In this document: piece after piece, positions 1-7,082 of the stretch
How positions within the stretch are numbered: the first letter of the stretch is position 1
Layout of the letters: every line of letters begins with the position of its first letter
DNA from: CBIHON01 sp966211965
GTDB lineage: Bacteria > Pseudomonadota > Gammaproteobacteria > Burkholderiales > Burkholderiaceae_D
Length of the DNA: 28,817 bases
Reading direction: 5' to 3'
NCBI GenBank assembly: GCA_966211965.1
Contig: CBIHON010000055.1
Coordinates: 1-28,817, forward strand
The notes under the pieces: model-generated
Database searches by the model: none
The model's input: only the letters and a program-made list of their open reading frames with translations
Told to the model about the DNA's origin: nothing
Position numbers and translations under genes: made by a program

Positions 1-139
1 GGCCCGATTTCGCCACTTTTACTTTTGCAACGAATTTGCGGAACAGGACACTAGCGGGCGCGGTTCGAAAGGGAGATGAAATTTCGGGCTAAAATGCGGG
101 TGCACAATCGCCCAATGGCATTTTTGAGAGGTAATACCC

Positions 140-1087
140 ATGGTGTACAAAGTTTTTGTCGACGGTCAGGAAGGTACAACCGGCTTGCAAATCCGCGACC
201 GCTTGGCCAACCACCCGGCAGTCGAAGTCATCGAAATCAATCCCGAGCAACGCAAGGACTTGTCTGCACGCAAGGCCATGTTGAATGCAGCCGACATTGC
301 CTTCCTCTGCCTGCCCGACGCCGCTTCGCGGGAATCGGTTTCATTGGTCGACAATGACCGCACGCGCATCATCGACGCCAGCACAGCTCATCGGACCGCA
401 AGCGATTGGGTGTACGGCTTGCCGGAACTGTGCAAGCCCCAGCGCGAAAAACTCAAGAGCGCCAAGCGCGTTGCCGTACCCGGCTGCCACGCTAGCGGCT
501 TTTTGCTGCTGATGGCGCCGCTGGTCGCCGCCGGCATCGTGCCCGCCGATTACCCGGTTGCTTGCCATTCACTGACCGGCTATAGCGGCGGCGGCAAGAA
601 AATGATTGCGGACTACGAAGCGCCGGGCCGGAGCAAAGAACCTTTGATCGCGCCGCGTCACTATGCCTTGGGCCTGACGCACAAGCATTTGCCCGAAATG
701 CAGCACTTTTCGGGACTAGCCTTTCCGCCAAACTTCAGCCCTATCGTCGGTGATTTCTACAAAGGCATGGCGGTCTGCATTCCGCTTGAATCGCGTTTGC
801 TCGGCAAGAAACAAACGGCCAAGGAGGTGCACGATTTCCTCGCAGAGTATTACCGAGACGAACGTTTTGTCACCGTAATGCCGTTCGGCGATCCGGCGAA
901 CGACGAAGGCGGTTTCTTCAATCCGCTCCTGACCAATAACACCAACCGAAATGATGTTTTCGTGTTCGGCAATGCCGATCGCCTGCTGCTGGTTTCGCGG
1001 CTCGACAATCTGGGTAAGGGCGCATCGGGGGCTGCGGTGCAGAACATGAACATCATGTTGGGGGTGGACGAGGGTACGGGGCTGTAG
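140..1087 (+). CDS. argC: N-acetyl-gamma-glutamyl-phosphate reductase, short type-2 form
   Basis: This enzyme reduces N-acetyl-glutamyl phosphate with NADPH to the semialdehyde, the third step of arginine synthesis, in the cytoplasm. The 315-residue protein matches the short (type 2, about 310 aa) ArgC class. It opens with a nucleotide-binding segment (VFVDGQEGTTGLQ). The catalytic cysteine is Cys116 in VPGCHASGF, followed by a Ser-Leu-Thr-Gly-Tyr-Ser-Gly-Gly-Gly-Lys-Lys stretch typical of the family, and a conserved His-Lys-His-Leu-Pro-Glu segment near residue 180. The ATG at 140 follows a purine-rich GAGAGG about 8 bases upstream. The gene stands alone here with a terminator-like hairpin after it, so any operon partners would lie before the window. 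I see nothing odd in it. Confidence 0.95.
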   Translation: MVYKVFVDGQEGTTGLQIRDRLANHPAVEVIEINPEQRKDLSARKAMLNAADIAFLCLPDAASRESVSLVDNDRTRIIDASTAHRTASDWVYGLPELCKPQREKLKSAKRVAVPGCHASGFLLLMAPLVAAGIVPADYPVACHSLTGYSGGGKKMIADYEAPGRSKEPLIAPRHYALGLTHKHLPEMQHFSGLAFPPNFSPIVGDFYKGMAVCIPLESRLLGKKQTAKEVHDFLAEYYRDERFVTVMPFGDPANDEGGFFNPLLTNNTNRNDVFVFGNADRLLLVSRLDNLGKGASGAAVQNMNIMLGVDEGTGL

Positions 1088-1177
1088 ATCGCGTAAAGGC
1101 GTCAATCCGATTTTGCGCAGATCGGATTTCGTTGCGTATATCCATTGGAAAGAATAAATAAAAGCTCAAAGACAAGG

Positions 1178-1215
1178 CAGGCTTTAAAGTTCAGAGCCTG
1201 ATTTTTCTTGTTTTC
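1178..1215 (+). terminator. Probable rho-independent terminator of argC
   Basis: A 6-bp stem (CAGGCT / AGCCTG, 11-base loop) is followed at once by a T-rich tract (ATTTTTCTTGTTTTC). It lies 90 bases past the argC stop. A weaker hairpin (AATCCGA / TCGGATT, 1104-1128) sits between them. Confidence 0.5.
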
Positions 1216-1255
1216 TTTTCTTGCGTTCCATTGTGATGGAATTGCGTTCCACTTA

Positions 1256-1412
1256 GAACCTATCCCAGTGGGGTGCGGCGCCGGATTGTGCGTGAGAAAG
1301 GAGTGAGGACAAGGCGTGAGGAGGCCGCATAGCGGGCTATGCAACGACGAACAACGCAGTCCCCACCCTTTATCACGCGCAAGGCGGTGTCGAGCCCTAC
1401 TGGGATAGGTTC
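1256..1412. repeat. 157-bp palindromic MITE-like element
   Basis: The two ends are inverted repeats: GAACCTATCCCAGTGGGG at the left matches the complement of CCCTACTGGGATAGGTTC at the right with one mismatch. The whole element folds as one long imperfect hairpin. The centre is an exact GCATAGC-GG-GCTATGC dyad near 1327-1342. The trinucleotide TTA flanks both ends and could be a target duplication. It contains no credible gene. A 3-bp TNA duplication would fit a non-autonomous relative of IS5-family elements, which is inference. Confidence 0.6.
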
Positions 1413-1715
1413 TTAAACCAACAATACTCTCTCGCCAAGCGCCGTACAGGCGCTGGTCCATGCAAACGAGATTTGCCAATACTCCCCCAGCGTCCAGAAC
1501 GGCGCAGGACATGCTTGGATTAGCCACCTACACCAGCGTGTCGGTCACACAAACCTGTCGTATCAATAATGAAATAAAATCCATGCAATAGTTTCCAATT
1601 TTTTAATTTTTTGTGGCAAAATCAGCGTGTTGCAGCTCGAACAGATTGATCTGCGTCACGATTTGTCCGGTCGTCGAAACCAGGCAGAAATCCTTACTGA
1701 AATTAACCACATCCC
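1413..1715. other. Intergenic stretch between the MITE-like element and the DUF3289-like gene
   Basis: The first 150 bases are open in one plus frame from just after the element (1417-1569, ending in TAA then TGA) but have no start codon. The translation includes GAGHAWIS, which may be a gene remnant. From 1570 to 1620 the DNA is AT-rich and is the likely promoter region of the following operon, although I cannot place convincing -35 and -10 boxes. No RNA gene is evident. Confidence 0.4.
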
Positions 1716-2756
1716 ATGGCAATTCCTCAATCAATAACCGGTGCGGTCGGCGAGGGCCGCTGCCCCAACAGGTCCGTAGATGTAATGGCCGTCAAGACCC
1801 TGCTGACTATCGCTGCGATAAATCAGTCCCAGAGAAACTGGCATCCCGGTGCAATCAATGGAAGTTTTGACAGCGACACACTGCGGGCGCTCAAGGCGTT
1901 CCAATTGGCTAAAGTTTCTTTCAAGGCTACCGGAGTCGTCGAACCATCCGACGCGACCATGCAGCGCCTCAATGAAATTGCCAGGACGGCTTTCAAATCG
2001 ATCACGCCGGCTCGACCTGTGCTTGTGGCAGAATCCAGGCGCAAGCCGGGGAAAAATACAGACGGCACGGTTGCCAGAGACATGATGTTTGGGGATTATA
2101 CGAGGGAGCAAATCAGGAGTCTCCGCTGGAATTTTGCCTTGGAAGACGACCAGATGCGTGACCTTACCGTCAGCCCAGCGTGCGCTGAACAGCACTTCGC
2201 CCAATTCAAAAGCATGGCGACCACTTTGTTTGCAACGGGGGAGCTGAAAGGCAATATCCTGAGCATGATTGACAAGTTTCGTAAGAACGAAGGAGGCACC
2301 TACTCCGATCCGCGCCTTGAACGTGCAGCCAGCGCTCATGCGGTCACTCAGGTTTTTCTCAGGGAGTTCGAGGGCTACCTTTCGGAAGCCATCACTAAAT
2401 ACTGCGGAGACATAACCCGGTCCAAAAGTACGGACTTTCCAATGCGCAGCCGGCTTTTTTACAATACATGGAGCGATATTCTGGGGGGATTGACGATTGC
2501 CACGGACGATATCTGGGCATGGGATGTCAAAATAGTCGAGTATGATTTCGATGGCGTTGCCTATAATGGAAAATACAAACTGACGCTGTATGACCATTTC
2601 GGACTCGATGAACCCGATGTAGACAATAGCAAGCGATATGGCAACCTGGCCGGGTTCCGCTCCTGGTTTATCTTGCAGCATCTGGTTGGATTCGCATACC
2701 AGCCGTTCATGACCATCATCGAGATCACAAGGCCGTTTTCAGGGCGAGTGAAATGA
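1716..2756 (+). CDS. Candidate effector/toxin: peptidoglycan-binding-like N-terminus and DUF3289-like C-terminus
   Basis: Residues about 8-88 resemble a peptidoglycan-binding module: GAVGEGRCPNRSVDVMAVKTLL, then a glycine-rich turn and a Thr-Leu-Arg-Ala-Leu-Lys-Ala-Phe-Gln helix. Residues about 120-346 match the DUF3289 (YPO3983-like) pattern as I recall it: an early MMFGDYTREQIRSL block, GGTYSDP near 193, LYDHFGLDEPDV at 291-302, GFRSWFILQH at 313-322 and a Pro-Phe-Ser-Gly-Arg end. No signal peptide or membrane segment is seen, so export would need a contact-dependent route such as a type VI system, none of which lies in the window. No clear Shine-Dalgarno precedes the ATG at 1716. The stop overlaps the next start by four bases (ATGA), implying translational coupling to a lipoprotein. 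The biochemical activity of DUF3289 is not known to me; the effector role is inferred from domains and neighbours. Confidence 0.75.
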   Translation: MAIPQSITGAVGEGRCPNRSVDVMAVKTLLTIAAINQSQRNWHPGAINGSFDSDTLRALKAFQLAKVSFKATGVVEPSDATMQRLNEIARTAFKSITPARPVLVAESRRKPGKNTDGTVARDMMFGDYTREQIRSLRWNFALEDDQMRDLTVSPACAEQHFAQFKSMATTLFATGELKGNILSMIDKFRKNEGGTYSDPRLERAASAHAVTQVFLREFEGYLSEAITKYCGDITRSKSTDFPMRSRLFYNTWSDILGGLTIATDDIWAWDVKIVEYDFDGVAYNGKYKLTLYDHFGLDEPDVDNSKRYGNLAGFRSWFILQHLVGFAYQPFMTIIEITRPFSGRVK

Positions 2757-3217
2757 TGCGCAACGCGGTTTTCGGTTCGAGTCTGCGAGTGGTGGCGGGT
2801 GCCGTCATGGCGGCCTCGCTTTTACTTCTTTCCGGGTGTCGAGTGGGCGATGCTACCGCCGAACCGAGTTTCCATCCTCTCCCTGATCTGTCCATTGTAA
2901 ATAATACGCAAGACTATTACGGTAAGCCCTATAGTGTCCGCAGTGAATACATCGTTATTGCGAATCCTCCCAAGGATCGGGAAAAGCTGCAAGCCCTGGT
3001 GGACGCGTACAACGAGAAAACACTGTCGATGGAACAACTGTCACGCCATTATGGCTATGTCCGCTGGTTTTACAAGGAATCGGCGAATATGCCCAGGGAT
3101 TACAAGGAGTCGCACAAGGGCTATTTGGATAACGACCGCATAGAACATCACGGCGAGGATGTTGTGCTCATTGTGACTTGGGAAGAGTTTGGTAAAAAGC
3201 GCAGCTATAGATTTTAG
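2753..3217 (+). CDS. Lipoprotein, candidate immunity protein, copy 1
   Basis: The 154-residue protein has a lipoprotein signal peptide ending in LLLLSGC (Cys29 lipidated) with Arg at +2, so outer-membrane sorting to face the periplasm is expected. The mature part carries a conserved block (EYIVIANPPKDREKLQALV), then RWFYKESANMPRDYKE and a C-terminal RIEHHGEDVVLIVTW block. The start overlaps the stop of the DUF3289-like gene in an ATGA. Tight coupling of a cytosol-made putative effector to a small periplasmic lipoprotein is the usual arrangement for a cognate immunity protein acting in the envelope. I do not recognise a named family. Two paralogues follow in tandem. Confidence 0.75.
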   Translation: MMRNAVFGSSLRVVAGAVMAASLLLLSGCRVGDATAEPSFHPLPDLSIVNNTQDYYGKPYSVRSEYIVIANPPKDREKLQALVDAYNEKTLSMEQLSRHYGYVRWFYKESANMPRDYKESHKGYLDNDRIEHHGEDVVLIVTWEEFGKKRSYRF

Positions 3218-3250
3218 TGACGTTTGGAAAAAATTGCATGTGAGCCTCAT

Positions 3251-3336
3251 TCTTGCAGCATCTGGTTGGATTCGCGTACAAGCCGTTCATGACCGTCATC
3301 GAGATCACAAGGCCGTTTTCAGGGCGAGTGAAATGA
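3251..3336 (+). pseudogene. 3' remnant of the DUF3289-like gene preceding lipoprotein copy 2
   Basis: This stretch repeats 2671-2756 with few changes and encodes the last roughly 28 residues of the DUF3289-like protein in the same relative frame, including the terminal TGA that overlaps the next ATG. Differences include Tyr-Lys-Pro for Tyr-Gln-Pro and Thr-Val-Ile for Thr-Ile-Ile. It has no start codon and lacks the rest of the gene, so it marks a duplication boundary. Confidence 0.85.
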
Positions 3337-3791
3337 TGCGCAACGCAGTTTCACGTTCGAGTATGCAAGTGGTGGTCGGCTTGGCCACCGCGATCCTGCT
3401 TCTATTGCTTTCCGGTTGCAACGCACGTGGTGCTGAACCGAGCTTCCATCCCTTGCCTGAACTGGCCTATGTACAGACCGTAGACCATAACGGTAAAGCC
3501 CTCAGCATACGCAATGAGTTCATCGTCATCGCGAATCCGCCTGCAGACCGTAAAAAGTTGCAAGCTCTCGTAGATGCTTACAACGAGAAGACCCTGACAG
3601 CAGCACAATTGTCGAGTCAATATGCCTATGTCCGCTGGTTTTACAAAGAGTCGGCGAACATGCCCAGGGATTACAAGGAGTCGCACAAGAGCTATTTCGA
3701 TATCGACCGCATAGAGCATCACGGCGAAGATGTTGTGCTCATTGTGACTTGGGACGAGTTTGGCAAAAAGCGCAGCTATAGATTTTACTGA
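3333..3791 (+). CDS. Lipoprotein, candidate immunity protein, copy 2 (most diverged)
   Basis: The 152-residue paralogue of copies 1 and 3 has lipobox LLLLSGC at Cys29 with Asn at +2. It keeps the IVIANPP, KLQALVDAYNEKTL, YKESANMPRDYKESHK and RIEHHGEDVVLIVTW blocks. It differs most in the signal peptide and in residues about 30-57 after the lipidated cysteine (NARGAEPSFHPLPELAYVQT). The frame is open further upstream, to 3189, but that part is an out-of-frame reading of the duplicated effector remnant. The ATG at 3333 corresponds exactly to the start of copy 1 and keeps the ATGA overlap. Different specificity from copies 1 and 3 is possible. Confidence 0.75.
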   Translation: MMRNAVSRSSMQVVVGLATAILLLLLSGCNARGAEPSFHPLPELAYVQTVDHNGKALSIRNEFIVIANPPADRKKLQALVDAYNEKTLTAAQLSSQYAYVRWFYKESANMPRDYKESHKSYFDIDRIEHHGEDVVLIVTWDEFGKKRSYRFY

Positions 3792-3901
3792 TGCCTGGAA
3801 CGGATGACATGTGAGCCACGCGTGTGGTTGCAACGCATATTGCATTAATTTATCGCAGCCGGGGATAAATTGCTTAACCCGACCCATCGTCTCGTCACGA
3901 T

Positions 3902-4018
3902 GGCAACATGGCCGGGTTCCGCTCTTGGTTTATCTTGCAGCATCTGGTTGGATTCGCGTACAAGCCGTTCATGACCGTCATCGAGATCAAAAGGCCGTTT
4001 TCAGGGCGAGTGGAATGA
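3902..4018 (+). pseudogene. Longer 3' remnant of the DUF3289-like gene preceding lipoprotein copy 3
   Basis: It encodes about 38 residues equivalent to the end of the DUF3289-like protein (from GNMAGFRSWFILQH to the stop) and again ends in a TGA overlapping the next ATG. It shares Tyr-Lys-Pro and Thr-Val-Ile with the remnant before copy 2, so both may come from a variant of the effector gene different from the intact one. No start codon is present. The 110 bases before it (3792-3901) match neither the effector nor the lipoproteins, apart from a short tail shared with the end of copy 1. Confidence 0.85.
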
Positions 4019-4476
4019 TGCGCAACGCGGTTTTCGGTTCGAGTCTGCGAGTGGTGGCGGGCGCCGTCATGGCGGCCTCGCTTTTGCTTCTTTCCGGGTG
4101 TCGAGTGGGCGACGATGCCGAACCGAGTTTCCATCCTCTCCCTGATCTGTCCATTGTGGATAACTCGCCAGACAATAACGGTAAACTCTATAGTGTTCGC
4201 AGTGAATTCATCGTTATTGCGAATCCTCCCAAGGGTCGGGAAAAGCTGCAAGCCCTGGTGGACGCGTACAACGAGAAAACGCTGCCGCCGGAACAACTGT
4301 CGCGCCATTATGGCTATATCCGCTGGTTTTACAAGGAGTCGGCGAAGATGCCCAGGGACTACAAGGAGCACAAGAGCGCTTTCGATGTCGACCGCATAGA
4401 ACATCACGGCGAAGATGTTGTACTCATTGTGACTTGGAAAGAGTTTGGCAAAATGCGGAGCTATGAATTCCATTGA
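4015..4476 (+). CDS. Lipoprotein, candidate immunity protein, copy 3
   Basis: The 153-residue paralogue is nearly identical to copy 1 through the signal peptide (MMRNAVFGSSLRVVAGAVM, lipobox LLLLSGC at Cys29) and the PSFHPLPDLSIV segment. It then diverges at scattered sites (NGKLYSVRSEF, KGREKLQ, TLPPEQL, a one-residue shortening near KEHKSAF, and the FGKMRSYEFH end). The start at 4015 is set by homology to copy 1; the longer open frame back to 3811 runs through the effector remnant. It is the last gene of the array and is followed by a hairpin. Confidence 0.75.
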   Translation: MMRNAVFGSSLRVVAGAVMAASLLLLSGCRVGDDAEPSFHPLPDLSIVDNSPDNNGKLYSVRSEFIVIANPPKGREKLQALVDAYNEKTLPPEQLSRHYGYIRWFYKESAKMPRDYKEHKSAFDVDRIEHHGEDVVLIVTWKEFGKMRSYEFH

Positions 4477-4477
4477 G

Positions 4478-4512
4478 GCTACGAGCAAAGGGTATACAAC
4501 GCTGCTCGTAGC
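4478..4512 (+). terminator. Hairpin after the lipoprotein array
   Basis: An exact 10-bp inverted repeat (GCTACGAGCA / TGCTCGTAGC, 15-base loop) starts two bases after the stop of copy 3. No long T-run follows, so termination is likely but not certain. A second hairpin (GGGGAG / CTCCCC with T-rich loop) lies at 4568-4587. Confidence 0.45.
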
Positions 4513-4661
4513 TTAGTTCAACGGAAAGCTGTCTTTGCCAATGGTTATCAGAGTTTTCTGAGTCGTAGGGGAGGGCTTTTTCTCCCCACGCTGTTGCCTA
4601 CAGCGGAAAGCGCGACTACACCGCCGCGCGTTGACGCCGCCTGTGCGGCGCGAGCCCTCAC

Positions 4662-5093
4662 CTACGCTCTGGTTCCCGGCCGCCGGGCGGCTGAGGATGT
4701 ATTCAATGTCACAGCGGCTCGAATGAGCGCCTGCAATGCCGGTTCATCAATCTTGTCACCCTCATGGAAATCGATGGCACGCCTGGTGTTGCCTTCAAGG
4801 CTGGAGTTGAAGAGACTTGAAGGGTCCTCCAACGAAGCGCCCTTGGCGAAGGTCATCTTCACGACATTCTTGTAGGTCTCACCGGTGCAGATAATTCCAG
4901 CGTGCGACCACACTGGAACCCCTCGCCACTTCCACTCTTCGACCACTTCGGGGTCGGCCTGCTTGATGAGAAGCCGGACCCGAGCGAGCATCTCGCCCCG
5001 CCAATCATTCAGTTCCTTGATTCTCGCATCTATCAGTTGAGATGGAGGTACTTCACTTTTTTCTTCCTTCGAGCCGCTCGTCCTGTTCTTCAT
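4662..5093 (-). CDS. DUF1801 (YdhG-like) family protein
   Basis: The 143-residue protein is soluble and has no signal peptide. Residues about 18-130 carry the DUF1801 pattern: an N-terminal Leu-Ile-Asp-Ala-Arg-Ile-Lys-Glu-Leu helix, LIKQADPEVVEEWKWRGVPVWSHAG, Tyr-Lys-Asn-Val-Val-Lys-Met-Thr-Phe-Ala-Lys-Gly-Ala, and SSLEGNTRRAIDFHEGDKID near the end. Related proteins include YdhG and iron-chaperone-like frataxin-fold proteins; the exact role of this one is unknown. It is a single gene facing the lipoprotein array (convergent). The ATG at 5093 has a modest purine-rich GAAGAAAG upstream. Confidence 0.8.
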   Translation of the reverse strand: MKNRTSGSKEEKSEVPPSQLIDARIKELNDWRGEMLARVRLLIKQADPEVVEEWKWRGVPVWSHAGIICTGETYKNVVKMTFAKGASLEDPSSLFNSSLEGNTRRAIDFHEGDKIDEPALQALIRAAVTLNTSSAARRPGTRA

Positions 5094-5350
5094 GGGTGTT
5101 GCCGCTTTCTTCGTGATGTTGATAAGAGTTGTAGTCTGGGATGCAATCCCGTCATATCCAATTCATTCTACCAACGAACGATTCAATGCATCTGATGCCA
5201 CGGCCTAATTCGAGACGCGAAACGTTTCGTGAAATCCATCGACGCGTTCAATGAGTGGGCTCTTGCCATGATGCTGGGCCAAGTAATGTTAGGTAGCTGG
5301 CATTGCATCCCCGCCTACGGCCCTACGCGACTTTGGATTCGCGTAAATTG

Positions 5351-5451
5351 TCATGCGGCCTTGCCAAGATGTAATTCCAGTCGATCGCAAAAATCAGAAA
5401 AAGCCTGATTGTTTTCGAAAAAATGCGCGGGGATGAGATGGAAGATATTTC
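5351..5451 (-). pseudogene. C-terminal part of a YcxB-like gene split by the IS66 element
   Basis: Read on the minus strand, 5443-5351 continues in frame from the fragment at 7083-7469 once the insertion and one copy of the 8-bp duplication (5444-5451) are removed. It adds 30 residues (beginning FHLIPAHFFENNQAF) and a TGA. The Ile-Pro-x-x-x-Phe near the join is what YcxB-family C-termini look like. Confidence 0.85.
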
Positions 5452-7082
5452 GTAACCGTTCACCTCGCCACGGCGGCGAAGAAGTCATGATGAACCATGC
5501 GATGAATTACGCAGGAACCAGCGACGGCGGCGTGCCATGTCCCCAATGAGCGGCAATTGCCTGGGTGAGGAAATCGAGGACGTTGCGGCCTTGCAGCCTG
5601 CAACTGGCTGTGACGGTCATGATGCGCTCGACATAACGCGAGCCGCGCGCCGATTGTGTGCCGAAGCTGGTTTTGCGCCAGATGACGAAGCGGCGCAGCG
5701 TGCGTTCGGCGTGGTTGTTCGTCGGCTCCACGCCAAGCATTTCCAAGAACGTCCACAAGGCCGCGCGCATCTGCAGGATATTGCGGCAGGTGCGCGCCGT
5801 CTCGGCATGGCGGCACTGCGCACCTTCGCGCAACAGCGTCTCGATGCGATGGCGCAGGAACGGCATCTGGATGCCGAACACCTCACGGCGCAAGGTGCCG
5901 TCCCGCACCCGATGCCAGCAAGCGAACATGCGCTGCGTGAGCGCGCTCAATTCGTCACCGATGCGCCCGGATGCGCCGCCGCGCTCGGCGATCTTCCTGA
6001 AGTCGCGCAACAGGTGCGCCCAACAGAGCTGGCGCTGCTGTGCCTTGACCCAGGCATAGGCGCTGTAGCGATCCGACACCAGAATGCCGGCAAAGCGTTC
6101 GCCCAGCGCTTCGCGCGCCGCTTGCGCGCTCCGCGTGGCCGCCGCCAGGAACACGGCCACCATGCCGGCCGCCACCAGCCACATCCACTGTCGCGCGCCA
6201 CATTGCTTGTGCCCGGTTTCATCGGCGTGTACCACCATGGCGGCTTGCACATGGGCGTGCGCCTCGGCCGTAATAGGCGCCAGCGCGGCGCTGATCTCGG
6301 CCTCGCCTTCGCTGACGGCGCCGACCGACAGTTCGATGCCGAACAGATCGACGAGCAACGCTTGCACCTGCCGCTTGCTCAAACGATATGCGCCGGTGAA
6401 CATGCCGATCGCCGCCAGCAGGCGCGGTCCGGTCACGCGCGCGCAGACGCCTGGCGGCAAAGCGGCTGCGCACGCATGACCGCATGCACGGCACCTGCCT
6501 GCGAACAGCCGGTATTCGGTCACGATCGGCGTCACCAGCGGCCGTTCGATCATCTGATGCCGGGCGAGGAGTCCGGTGATCTTCACCGCGCCCCCGCACG
6601 CCGGACACGGGCCAGGCTGGCAGTCGTGCGCGTGCGTGACTTGCTCGGGCGGCAGCAAGGCGCGCGCCTTGCCGGCATGGCCGGGCTGGGCGCCGCGCTT
6701 CTTGCCGGTCGGCGACTTCTTCGCCGGCGGGCGATGCGGATCGGCCGAGGGCGGCGTGGAGGAATTGCGCGAGTTGGTGGCGAGCCGTTCTTCCAGCTTG
6801 GCGATGCCCTGGTTCAGCGCTTCGATCTGCCGCGCCTGCTCCTCGATCGTGTGCGCCTGTGCCAACGCCAGCGCCCACAGAGCGTTGATGAGCGTCTGCG
6901 CCTCTTCGAGAGTGTGCACGCGCGGAGCCGGATGCGACAGGTCAATGTTCATGTGAGTAAGAGCCACCGCGCCGCCTCCGGGTTGCGCGCAACTCGCTCA
7001 ATCTCACTATTCGTTGCCGCCAGTCAGCACTTCGTTAGGTCGGCCTTGACTCCCGCAATTTTCCTGCGGGGTGAACGGTTAC
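5452..7082 (-). mobile_element. Complete IS66-family insertion sequence (single-transposase type)
   Basis: The 1631-bp element has 13-bp perfect terminal inverted repeats (GTAACCGTTCACC at 5452-5464; complement at 7070-7082), beginning with the GTAA typical of the IS66 family. It is flanked by identical 8-bp direct repeats GATATTTC (5444-5451 and 7083-7090), the duplication size expected of this family. It carries only the large transposase and no TnpA/TnpB accessory genes, like the ISBst12 subgroup. The intact ends, duplication and open reading frame suggest a recent insertion. Confidence 0.95.
5507..6967 (-). CDS. IS66-family transposase (TnpC type)
   Basis: The 486-residue transposase catalyses movement of the surrounding element. 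The order is: a helical, probably coiled-coil N-terminus (about 15-65); a Ser/Pro-rich linker with NSRNSSTPPSADPHRPP; a zinc-finger region with two Cys-x2-Cys pairs (CPACGG, CRACGH, about 120-165); a DDE catalytic core with HADETGHK, SDRYSAY and NNHAERTLR as the likely acidic-residue regions; and a C-terminal IS66_C tail (VERIMTVTASCRLQGRNVLD). The GTG at 6967 is chosen because a strong GGAGG lies seven to eight bases before it; an ATG five codons later (6952) lacks this. Confidence 0.95.
   Translation of the reverse strand: MALTHMNIDLSHPAPRVHTLEEAQTLINALWALALAQAHTIEEQARQIEALNQGIAKLEERLATNSRNSSTPPSADPHRPPAKKSPTGKKRGAQPGHAGKARALLPPEQVTHAHDCQPGPCPACGGAVKITGLLARHQMIERPLVTPIVTEYRLFAGRCRACGHACAAALPPGVCARVTGPRLLAAIGMFTGAYRLSKRQVQALLVDLFGIELSVGAVSEGEAEISAALAPITAEAHAHVQAAMVVHADETGHKQCGARQWMWLVAAGMVAVFLAAATRSAQAAREALGERFAGILVSDRYSAYAWVKAQQRQLCWAHLLRDFRKIAERGGASGRIGDELSALTQRMFACWHRVRDGTLRREVFGIQMPFLRHRIETLLREGAQCRHAETARTCRNILQMRAALWTFLEMLGVEPTNNHAERTLRRFVIWRKTSFGTQSARGSRYVERIMTVTASCRLQGRNVLDFLTQAIAAHWGHGTPPSLVPA

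Noticed and set aside
1102..1527. 141-codon minus-strand frame after argC
   Set aside because: It runs through the terminator and the palindromic element, has no ribosome-binding site and no recognisable motif.
1731..2681. 316-codon minus-strand frame opposite the DUF3289-like gene
   Set aside because: The plus strand carries recognisable domains and coupled neighbours; the minus product shows none.
3189..3332. N-terminal extension of lipoprotein copy 2 (and 3811-4014 for copy 3)
   Set aside because: The extensions are wrong-frame readings of the duplicated effector tail; starts at 3333 and 4015 match copy 1 and give proper lipoprotein signals.
5218..5229. CGAAACGTTTCG, a LacI-family-like operator
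   Set aside because: A 12-bp palindrome is expected several times by chance in a window this size, and no regulated gene starts nearby.
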